Source: XYA12-FULL-58-9 sp001798605 | GTDB lineage: Bacteria > Myxococcota > XYA12-FULL-58-9 | NCBI GenBank assembly: GCA_036736205.1 | Contig: DAINMX010000171.1 | Location: 1 to 14,419 of the forward strand | DNA: 14,419 nucleotides | Direction of reading: 5' to 3' | In this document: in pieces, positions 1-5,725 of the stretch | How positions within the stretch are numbered: position 1 is the first letter of the stretch | How the letters are laid out: every line of letters begins with the position of its first letter | Program-made: the position numbers and the translations under genes | The notes under the pieces: generated by a model | Told to the model about the DNA's origin: nothing | Database searches by the model: none | The model's input: the letters and a program-made list of their open reading frames with translations, nothing else

Positions 1-1040
1 CCCAGGGCGTCGATCATGTCGTCTTTGAGCCGGCGGACCATGACGGCGTCGAGGTGGGCCTTGTTGAACGTGGAGCCGCGGGAGAAGCGCAGGGGGTCGA
101 GCATCTCGAGCAGCGCGGTGAAGCTCTCGGTGAAGCCGTTGTGCGGGGTGGCGGTGAGGAAGAGCCGGTGCTCGAAGTGACCAAGGATCTGGCGCATCAT
201 GTCGGTGCGGTCAGAGTCGCGGATGTACGATTTTCTGCCCGAGGGCGCGACGTTGTGGACCTCGTCGACGACGAGGAGATCCCAATCCCGCAGGCCCCCG
301 GTGCGCTCTTTCTTGAGCGAGCGCAGAAAGCCCTCGAGTGGGGCCTCGCGCTTCAAGAAATCCATCGAGGTGATGAGCCTCGGGAAGCTCGCCCAGGCGT
401 TGACGTGGCCGCCATACTCCTTGCGGAGTCTCTGCATGTAGGCGCGGTCCACCACCTCGAACTTGAGCGCGAACTTGAACAGCATCTCCTCGGCCCACTG
501 CTTCTGCAGGGAGGCCGGGCACACGATCAGGATCCGGCGGATACGTTGCCGGGCCAAAAGTTCCTGCATGACCATTCCGGCTTCGATGGTCTTGCCGAGC
601 CCCACGTCGTCGGCGATGAGGAGGTTGACCCGTGGCATCCGCAGGGCCCGGACCACGGGCTCGAGCTGGTAATCCTCGATCTGGATGGCGCCTCGGAACG
701 GGGCTTGGAGGGGCAAGCCCTCCAGCACCGACGACAGCGACCAACGGGTGGCGTGCAGGAAGGCGTCGAACCGGTCCTTGGGATCCCAGGCATCGGGCCG
801 TGGCAGGCCGAGCTGGTCGTGGACCACGGGGTTGACCTCGTGTTGCCAGATGACGTCGAGGGTGCGGCCGACCTGGTCGTCGTCGAGGCATTCGAGCCGG
901 ACGCGGTGTTGGTCCGGCCGGCTGGGCTCCACCGAGCCTCCGGCCACGTCCTGCACGATGTAGTGGCGCTGCCGGACCCGGACGAGCTGGCCTTGCTCGG
1001 GCACAGGGGTAGGGCTCTGGGAAATGCTCTCTTCGGTCAA
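1..1040 (-). CDS. drmD: DrmD-like SNF2-family helicase (DISARM type), N-terminal part, runs off the left edge
   Basis: Open minus-strand frame of 346 codons with no stop before the window edge. Visible in order: an N-terminal segment with the LVRVRQRHYIVQDV and CLDDD motifs (about residues 19-56), the linker IEDYQLEPVVRALRMPRVNL (121-140), Walker A DDVGLGKT (144-151), motif Ia LIVCPASLQKQW (171-182), a HVNAW/FPRLITSMDFLKRE block (212-232), the DExH box DEVH (259-262) and motif III TATPHNG (296-302). This order and wording match the SNF2-like helicase DrmD of DISARM anti-phage systems, where it acts with DrmA/B/C and a DNA methyltransferase. The start chosen is TTG at 1040. It has an AGGGGG Shine-Dalgarno 5-6 nt upstream and overlaps the upstream gene's TGA (TTGA), suggesting translational coupling. 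DrmD-type helicases also occur outside full DISARM loci, and the other DISARM genes are not in this window. The family call is firm; system membership is inference. Confidence 0.82.
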   Translation of the reverse strand, partial: MTEESISQSPTPVPEQGQLVRVRQRHYIVQDVAGGSVEPSRPDQHRVRLECLDDDQVGRTLDVIWQHEVNPVVHDQLGLPRPDAWDPKDRFDAFLHATRWSLSSVLEGLPLQAPFRGAIQIEDYQLEPVVRALRMPRVNLLIADDVGLGKTIEAGMVMQELLARQRIRRILIVCPASLQKQWAEEMLFKFALKFEVVDRAYMQRLRKEYGGHVNAWASFPRLITSMDFLKREAPLEGFLRSLKKERTGGLRDWDLLVVDEVHNVAPSGRKSYIRDSDRTDMMRQILGHFEHRLFLTATPHNGFTESFTALLEMLDPLRFSRGSTFNKAHLDAVMVRRLKDDMIDAL

Positions 1041-1569
1041 GGTATCCCCCTGACTGGATCGGTAATAGGAACGGGAAGGCGGATCAAGAGAAACGATCCC
1101 AAGCATGGCCGTGAAACTTGAAGCTGCCCCAGAGCGGTCTGTTGGGCGTTCAGGTCCAAGACGTCTATCCGGCTTTGCACATACGCTGCGAAGACCGCGC
1201 CGTGTATTGATGCCTTGCCCAGGTCGTCGGATTTGTCGATGGCGAGCAGCGCCGCCTGCCCCACCTGCCCCCCCGCAAAGACCTTGTCGGCTCGAAGTCG
1301 GTCAACAAACTCGCCTCGCTGTTTGGCCGGGATTTTGTCCGCCTCGAACAGAAAGCGGCGCACCTTCTCCACAAACAGAGCGTTTTGGACGGACATGCCC
1401 CCTTCACCAGGGCGATAGCGGTGTTGAGCATCGGGATCGTCTTGACGAGGTCATTGTCCAGGAACGAGTCGATGACGGCTTCACCAATTTCCACACCGAC
1501 ACTGGCAACGCCAGAATCTCGTAGGGCCGCCATCAGCAGATTGGGTTTGGTCTTGAGTGCGTCCGCCAC
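1037..1569 (-). pseudogene. Conserved helical protein of unknown function, split by a frameshift
   Basis: Two overlapping minus-strand reading frames form one protein. The first starts at ATG 1569 (MADALKTKPNLLMAALRDSG) and stays plausible up to LNTAIALVKG. The second continues with MSVQNALFVEKVRRFL, ADKIPAKQRGEFVDRL, LLAIDKSDDLGKASIHGAVF and AAYVQSRID, ending at TGA 1037-1039. The switch falls at a run of five G at about 1396-1402. One more G would restore a continuous frame (VKG-GMSVQNALF). This is either a sequencing indel or a real mutation. The pattern of a LxKxPVL/IPMLN-like segment, then a FxxKxxxFL helix, then IDKxDDLxKAxxxGxVFxAY is one I remember from small uncharacterised proteins, but I know no function for it. 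The last 35 or so residues (after LDLN) look non-homologous, so the C-terminus may also be altered. It lies 17 nt downstream of the zinc-finger gene and overlaps drmD by 4 nt, so it is in the same operon. Confidence 0.6.
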
Positions 1570-1586
1570 CTTCGTCTTCCTCAGTC

Positions 1587-2966
1587 CTAATCGCGATGAA
1601 GCCCAAGCTTTCGATAAACGACTGCGAAGTCCACAGCTTCGACGCCCGGCTGCCCCTGCATCGCGTGTTCCTGGTCCCTGAGCATATCGACAACCTTGGT
1701 ACGGCCCGCCTTGGTCTTGACGGCCTCGCGTGGCGTCTTGCCTTTCAACGCCGGCAGACGTTTGTCGATCCAGGATTCGATGTGCTGCTGCATGAACGGT
1801 CCGAGAAGCTGAGCCTGCACATCGGCTGGAATCTCATCTCGTGGCTCGTGCCGCTTGGGGTTCTTGGCCGCCTCGGCCAGAGCGACATCCAGATCCTTAA
1901 TGGAGTCCACGCGATGTCGGGCAATGCCCTCAAGATACTCTTTGAGCATCTCCCGTCCCCGTTCGAGCCGCTCCCGTGACTTCGTCTCCAGGACGAGCCG
2001 CCGGCCATCAACGCGGATGGTACCGAGGCTTAACGGTCCAGCCCCGAGTTGTTTGCGACCCTTGCGGTCGACCCAGGTGAATCCGTCGTTGTCGTCGTTG
2101 ATATTCGGATGGGCCGCGAGCTTGGCCTCGACTGCTGCCGCGTCGCTGACATCGAAGATGGCCTGGCAAAAGACAATATCCTTGCCGTCCATCGTGACCA
2201 TCTTGGGTGGCCGCCAGCTGGCGAACGCTTCGCGGAGTGCCATCTGTGCCGCCGGAGCGGTTTCCCGAAGCAGGAGCTTGTCTGCGACACCAGGTCGTGC
2301 TTTCCGGAGACGACGAAGCTCCTTGCTGATCGCCTTGAGAGTCAACTCCCGGTGGACCCGAGGCACTCCGCAGTTTGGCCCGGTCATCTCGAAGTGGTCG
2401 CCCAACCAGACCACCCAAGCCAACATCAGGTCGAATTTCTCGAGCGAGTGCGTTGCCGATTTTTCTCGTACGAGCAAACGCTCATTGGTCGCGAGGTCGA
2501 GAAGATCGAGGCCCGCATCGACCTCAACAGTCTGCACCTCAAAAAGAGAGAACCAGGCCGTGTCCCTGAGCGCCTGAAGAGCTTCGGCCTCATCGCCTCG
2601 AAGACTCGAGCCCTTCTCTCGTAGAAAGATGTCGATGGCACGGTCGCCGTCAGCGTTGGGATGACCGTAGGCGATGTAGGCAATATTGAGTGCCTCTTCC
2701 CATTCACCAACTTGGCGTTTGGGCCCGGACAACTTCAAGAACGCTTGCCCAAATCGGAGCTTGTCCTGAAACGAGAAGTCGATCAGCTTCTTGACCGCCA
2801 TTTGATACGCATCCGGCCCTGCTGACGTCCGCAGGAACGAGCAACCAACCGGGCACTTGATTTCCTTCTTCTGGTGTTGGCCGCAACAGCGCGGGCACAC
2901 AGTGCCTTTGAGGGCGGGGCACGGCCGTTTGGCACCGCCACCCCCACAGTGTTTGCAGGTTGCCAT
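1587..2966 (-). CDS. Zinc-ribbon protein with C-terminal DUF2384 (Xre/MbcA/ParS toxin-binding)-like motif
   Basis: A 459-residue protein beginning MATCKHCGGGG. The N-terminus carries eight cysteines (C4, C7, C16, C24, C27, C28, C38, C42) in a CxxC / CPxC arrangement typical of metal-binding ribbons. The middle (about 50-390) is a helical region with no motif I can name. Near the C-terminus, about residues 399-433, lies W-IDKRLPALKGKTPREA-...-AGR...V...L. This is the tryptophan/proline/G-x-TP signature seen in DUF2384-like antitoxin C-termini and in some SEC-C-type proteins. An upstream in-frame ATG at 3038 is possible, but the promoter -10 box (2976-2981) would then lie inside the gene, so I prefer 2966. 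It is the first gene of the minus-strand operon leading to the DrmD-like helicase. No toxin gene is visible next to it. Its role is unknown; a nucleic-acid or protein-binding accessory role is a guess. Confidence 0.75.
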   Translation of the reverse strand: MATCKHCGGGGAKRPCPALKGTVCPRCCGQHQKKEIKCPVGCSFLRTSAGPDAYQMAVKKLIDFSFQDKLRFGQAFLKLSGPKRQVGEWEEALNIAYIAYGHPNADGDRAIDIFLREKGSSLRGDEAEALQALRDTAWFSLFEVQTVEVDAGLDLLDLATNERLLVREKSATHSLEKFDLMLAWVVWLGDHFEMTGPNCGVPRVHRELTLKAISKELRRLRKARPGVADKLLLRETAPAAQMALREAFASWRPPKMVTMDGKDIVFCQAIFDVSDAAAVEAKLAAHPNINDDNDGFTWVDRKGRKQLGAGPLSLGTIRVDGRRLVLETKSRERLERGREMLKEYLEGIARHRVDSIKDLDVALAEAAKNPKRHEPRDEIPADVQAQLLGPFMQQHIESWIDKRLPALKGKTPREAVKTKAGRTKVVDMLRDQEHAMQGQPGVEAVDFAVVYRKLGLHRD

Positions 2967-2975
2967 GGCGGAGAA

Positions 2976-3004
2976 GCTATAACGGTTAGACTTGGGACTG
3001 TCCA
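2976..3004 (-). promoter_or_regulatory. Sigma-70-type promoter for the minus-strand operon, apparently leaderless
   Basis: Reading the minus strand, TGGACA (3004-2999) is followed after exactly 17 nt by TATAGC (2981-2976). The expected transcription start lies about 7 nt beyond, near 2969. That is only about 3 nt before the ATG at 2966, and no Shine-Dalgarno precedes that ATG. Seen: the boxes and spacing. Inferred: leaderless transcription. Confidence 0.5.
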
Positions 3005-3060
3005 TCGACCCGGCTCGGCGTTGGTGATACCAGAGCACAATAAGTCAACGAGGTGCTGCC

Positions 3061-3426
3061 ATGAAACAAGACATTGACCTCACCCGCCTGACCGAAGACG
3101 AGCTCATTGCGCTCAACCGCCAGGTTGTCGAGCGCCTACGGTTCCTCCGCCAGACCCGGTCCTACCAAGCGATGGCCGCGTTCAACATCGGGGACACGGT
3201 GTCGTTCACCCCCGAGGCTGGCAAAATTGTCGTGGGCACGGTCGTCAGGCTCAACCAGAAGACCGTGACGGTCGTGACGAAGGATGGGCACAACTGGAGG
3301 GTGGCACCGTCGTTTCTCTCCCGGACCACCGATGCCAATTCTCTGGACCGACCACGGGTCGATGGCGGCCAAGGGGATGTCGTGCTACTCCATGAGCTGT
3401 CCGGCAAAGGTCGGCCCTGGCGATAG
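3061..3426 (+). CDS. Small conserved protein with a KOW/SH3-like beta domain, function unknown
   Basis: A 121-residue protein with a GAGGTG Shine-Dalgarno at 3050-3055, five nt before ATG 3061. The N-terminal helix (about 1-37: LTRLTEDELIALNRQVVERL) is followed by a beta-rich segment, FNIGDTVSFTPEAGKIVVG then TVVRLNQKTVTVVTKDGHNW (about 41-79), which resembles a small barrel such as a KOW or Tudor-like fold. The remainder (about 90-121) is low in recognisable motifs. I recognise the helix-plus-barrel pattern from small uncharacterised proteins often found beside DNA-processing genes, but no function is established. It is 17 nt upstream of the methyltransferase gene and probably co-transcribed with it. 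It diverges from the minus-strand operon across 94 nt. Confidence 0.75.
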   Translation: MKQDIDLTRLTEDELIALNRQVVERLRFLRQTRSYQAMAAFNIGDTVSFTPEAGKIVVGTVVRLNQKTVTVVTKDGHNWRVAPSFLSRTTDANSLDRPRVDGGQGDVVLLHELSGKGRPWR

Positions 3427-3443
3427 ACCGAACGGAGCCAATC

Positions 3444-4016
3444 ATGCACCAACACCACGTCTGCCCCTGGTGGGCCGGCTATTGGCTCGCAAGCCCCTTG
3501 CGCCGGTTGCTGCAGAACCCAGACAAGATCCTGACGGACCACATCAAGCCCGGCATGACCGTGGTCGACGTCGGCTCAGGCATGGGGTTCTGGACGATCC
3601 CGATGGCGCGGTTGGTTGGACCCGCCGGCAAGGTCATCGCCCTCGACGTACAGGACAAGATGCTGTCGAGCTTGCAGCGTCGGGTTACGAAGGCAGGGGT
3701 CGGGGACAGGGTGGAGACCAGGCTCTGCCCAGGCGACCGCCTTGCCATCGACGACCTCACCGGCCGGGTCGATTTCATCCTGGCCTTTGCCGTGGTCCAC
3801 GAGGTTCCAGACGTTTCGATCTTGATGGGCCAGCTCCACCGCGCTCTTCATCCTGGCGGCAAGGTGTTGGTGGGCGAGCCGGCAGGTCGGGTGCCGGACC
3901 ACGAGTTTGCTGAAGAGTTGGCGGCAGCCGAGAAGGCGGGGCTCAGAGTTGTTGATCGGCCCATCATCAGCAAGAGCCGCGCCGTGGTTCTGGAGAAGAC
4001 CTCGCACGGCTCTTGA
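3444..4016 (+). CDS. Class I SAM-dependent methyltransferase (UbiE/Methyltransf_11-like)
   Basis: A 190-residue protein, normal for a single-domain class I methyltransferase. Motif I, the SAM-binding VVDVGSGMGFW, is at residues 40-50. The acidic end of strand 2 is at VIALDVQDKM (64-73), and the post-II/motif IV region is FILAFAVVHEVPD (111-123). LHRALHPGGKVLVGEP (131-146) is the typical motif VI loop. The N-terminus contains CPWW-x-GYWLASPLRRLL, a pattern I associate with a small methyltransferase subfamily of unknown substrate. CGGAG at 3433-3437 precedes ATG 3444 with suitable spacing. The stop codon TGA (4014-4016) overlaps an ATG (TGATG) that probably once started the next, now broken, gene. 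The substrate cannot be told from sequence; small molecule is more likely than DNA because no NPPY/DPPY motif is present. Confidence 0.85.
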   Translation: MHQHHVCPWWAGYWLASPLRRLLQNPDKILTDHIKPGMTVVDVGSGMGFWTIPMARLVGPAGKVIALDVQDKMLSSLQRRVTKAGVGDRVETRLCPGDRLAIDDLTGRVDFILAFAVVHEVPDVSILMGQLHRALHPGGKVLVGEPAGRVPDHEFAEELAAAEKAGLRVVDRPIISKSRAVVLEKTSHGS

Positions 4017-4287
4017 TGCCAGGCTCCTCATCAACGACGAGCTCTACCGAGAGGTCGTCCTCGACAAGCTCGTCCACGCTCGAGAGTCGGTGTGGATCGC
4101 AACCGCCAACCTCAAGGCCATGATGGTCGAGCAGGACGGCGGCTTTGTCCCCATCGTCGACGTGATGGGCCGACTGGCCAAGAGGCACGTGGCCCTTCGG
4201 CTGCTACACGCCGATCTTCCATCCCGGCCGTTTCGAGTGGTGTACGCCGATGCTAATGTTGACATGCACTCCCGTTTATCTAGATAA
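4016..4287 (+). pseudogene. Remnant of a phospholipase D-like protein (N-terminal fragment)
   Basis: In the frame ending at TAA 4285-4287, the segment from about 4018 reads ARLLINDELYREVVLDKLVH, ARESVWIATANLK, VPIVDVMGRLAKRHVALRLL and HADLPSRPFR. This is the start of a PLD-fold protein (the first beta-strand of a nuclease/phospholipase domain). There is no start codon in this frame. An ATG overlapping the methyltransferase stop (TGATG, 4014-4018) lies one base out of frame, so loss of one nucleotide right after the ATG would explain it. After PFR (about 4236) the resemblance ends and the ATPase promoter begins, so the HKD catalytic motifs and most of the gene are missing. It appears to have been cut when the ATPase cassette arrived. 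It does not resemble DISARM DrmC, so I do not use that symbol. Confidence 0.55.
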
Positions 4288-4288
4288 T
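4259..4288 (+). promoter_or_regulatory. Strong sigma-70-type promoter for the AAA/DUF4143 gene, apparently leaderless
   Basis: Consensus -35 TTGACA (4259-4264), an 18-nt spacer, and -10 GATAAT (4283-4288). The expected transcription start is at about 4294-4297, and the gene's ATG is at 4297 with no Shine-Dalgarno. The AT-rich patch contrasts with the GC-rich surroundings and lies immediately after the break point of the PLD remnant. Confidence 0.65.
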
Positions 4289-4296
4289 CGGAACCA

Positions 4297-5451
4297 ATGG
4301 TACACACAAATGAGATCCCCAGACGGCTCAAGCTAGACCTCGCGGATGCACGTGCCGCGTTCCTCTGGGGTCCTCGCAAGGTCGGCAAGACGACCCTCCT
4401 GCGCCAGCAGTTCAAGGAGGCCCACACCTACGACCTCTTGGACTCCGATCTCCGCACGCGCCTGTTGCTCCGCCCCGCTCTCCTCAAGGAGGAAGTGCTG
4501 GCCCAGAAGCCGTCGCTCGTCGTCATTGACGAGGTGCAGAAGGTCCCTGCGCTCCTCGACGAAGTGCACTGGTGCCTGGAGAACACACGCACCAAGTTCG
4601 TCATGTGCGGCTCCAGCGCCCGCAAGCTGCGCCGTGAGGCGGCGAACCTGCTCGGCGGGCGGGCGTGGCGCTTCGAACTCTTTGGGCTCACGACCGCTGA
4701 GATCGGTACGACCGACCTCGACCGCATCCTGAACCACGGGCTCGTGCCGCGGCACTTCCTCGAGGCTAAGCCGGAGCGAAGCCTTCGGGGCTATGTGCTC
4801 GACTACCTCGAGCAGGAGATCCATGCCGAGGCGCTCGTCCGCCACCTCCCGACCTTCGCGCTCTTCCTCGATGCTGTCGCCCTCGCCCACGGTCAGCTCC
4901 TGAACTACGCGACCGTGGCCCGCGATTGTGGAGTCTCTCCCAAGACGGTTCGGGAGTACTACCAGATCTTGGAGGACACGCTGCTCGGTCACACGTTGCC
5001 GCCGTGGCGCAAGGCCAAGAAGAGGCGACTCATCGAGACGGCGAAGTTCTACCTGTTCGATCCCGGCACCGTCCGCGCCCTCACCGGGATGCGCCGTATC
5101 GAACCGCGGAGCGACGAGCACGGCAGGGCGTTCGAGCACTTCCTCATCGAGGAGGTGCGGGCCTACCTCGCGTACGAAGAAAAGCACTTGCCGATGGCCT
5201 ATTGGCGCACCAGCACGGGCCAGGAAGTGGACCTCATCGTCGGCGCGCTCGACCTCGCCATCGAGTTCAAGGCGACCGCGCAGGTCAACGAGCGTCATAT
5301 CAAGGGGCTCATGGCGCTCATGGAGGACCAGAAGGTGAAGCGTGCCCTGATCGTGAGTCTCGACAAGAGCCGGCGGCGACTGAAGCCGGACATCGAAGTC
5401 CTCCCGTGGCAGGACTTCTGCGCGATGCTTTGGGCCGGAGAGCTCCTGTGA
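4297..5451 (+). CDS. AAA (AAA_14) ATPase with DUF4143 domain
   Basis: A 384-residue protein, the usual size for this family. Walker A GPRKVGKT is at residues 25-32 and Walker B LVVIDEVQ at 74-81. A sensor-like FVMCGSSARKLRR is at 101-113, followed by the family block GRAWRFELFGLTTAEIG (121-137). A winged-helix segment (YATVARDCGVSPKTVREYY, 204-222) leads into the DUF4143 domain, FYLFDPGTVRALTG (251-264). The C-terminal part contains GQEVDLIV (309-316) and IEFKA (322-326), the D...ExK layout of a PD-(D/E)XK nuclease-like fold. Such proteins are widespread in accessory regions. Their biological role is unproven, and DNA processing or defence has been proposed. It has its own promoter and terminator, so it is a one-gene cassette. 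The start at 4297 is supported by the promoter position and by the IPRRLKL N-terminus. Confidence 0.88.
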   Translation: MVHTNEIPRRLKLDLADARAAFLWGPRKVGKTTLLRQQFKEAHTYDLLDSDLRTRLLLRPALLKEEVLAQKPSLVVIDEVQKVPALLDEVHWCLENTRTKFVMCGSSARKLRREAANLLGGRAWRFELFGLTTAEIGTTDLDRILNHGLVPRHFLEAKPERSLRGYVLDYLEQEIHAEALVRHLPTFALFLDAVALAHGQLLNYATVARDCGVSPKTVREYYQILEDTLLGHTLPPWRKAKKRRLIETAKFYLFDPGTVRALTGMRRIEPRSDEHGRAFEHFLIEEVRAYLAYEEKHLPMAYWRTSTGQEVDLIVGALDLAIEFKATAQVNERHIKGLMALMEDQKVKRALIVSLDKSRRRLKPDIEVLPWQDFCAMLWAGELL

Positions 5452-5477
5452 GCGGCCAAGCACCGCTTTGTCTTTTT
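5451..5477 (+). terminator. Intrinsic terminator after the AAA/DUF4143 gene
   Basis: AGCGG (5451-5455), a 7-nt loop and CCGCT (5463-5467) form a GC-rich stem. A T-rich tract, TTGTCTTTTT (5468-5477), follows directly. It overlaps the last base of the stop codon. The stem is short, five pairs plus a possible G-U pair. Confidence 0.65.
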
Positions 5478-5606
5478 GCGGGAAGTGACCACGTCGCCAT
5501 AGTGCGTGATTCGCCGAGATCCAACAACTTCCAGACATTCAGCCGCATTGGAGATGTAAACATTAAGACATCATGTATCCGACCGTTTACGCGCGACATC
5601 GTTCTT

Positions 5607-5633
5607 GTTTGATAAAGTGCAACAAAATCAAAC
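5607..5633. promoter_or_regulatory. Inverted repeat upstream of the sigma-54 promoter, possible activator site
   Basis: Perfect 7-bp arms GTTTGAT (5607-5613) and ATCAAAC (5627-5633) are separated by 13 nt. TTGTT (5605-5609) and AACAA (5621-5625) add further symmetry. The site ends 20 nt before the -24 element of the putative sigma-54 promoter. A looser pair, GTAAAC (5556-5561) and GTTTAC (5585-5590), lies further upstream. A role as enhancer-binding-protein site is inference. Confidence 0.35.
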
Positions 5634-5653
5634 CATATGCTCAATGTCGCCTG

Positions 5654-5669
5654 TGGCATCTGTTTTGCT
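5654..5669 (+). promoter_or_regulatory. Sigma-54 (RpoN) -24/-12 promoter for the radical SAM fusion gene
   Basis: TGGCAT (5654-5659), five nt, then TTGCT (5665-5669). The invariant GG (5655-5656) and GC (5667-5668) are exactly 10 nt apart, as RpoN promoters require. Transcription would start near 5680, giving a leader of about 45 nt with a GAGGTG Shine-Dalgarno at 5713-5718 before ATG 5726. It is the only candidate I noticed in this 270-nt gap. Confidence 0.6.
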
Positions 5670-5725
5670 GAGGGTTCCGGTGGCTTCTCTGTGTGATCAA
5701 TATGGAATCCGCGAGGTGAACGTCG

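Noticed and set aside
54..1121. Long plus-strand open frame of 355 codons
   Set aside because: It is antisense to the DrmD-like helicase, whose motifs are unmistakable. Its own translation is a low-complexity, Glu/Val/Leu-rich product typical of the reverse of a GC-rich gene.
2967..3038. N-terminal extension of the zinc-ribbon protein to ATG 3038
   Set aside because: The extra 24 residues are unlike a domain, and a well-spaced promoter lies inside that stretch.
3284..3913. Plus-strand open frame of 209 codons overlapping two genes
   Set aside because: Its product is Arg/Gly/Pro-rich, without motifs, and overlaps both the small conserved protein and the methyltransferase in another frame.
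4016..4287. Calling the PLD fragment DISARM drmC
   Set aside because: The visible sequence matches another PLD-like family and shows none of the features I associate with DrmC. It is also on the opposite strand from drmD.
4333..5538. Minus-strand open frame of 401 codons
   Set aside because: Antisense shadow of the AAA/DUF4143 gene, with no motif of its own.
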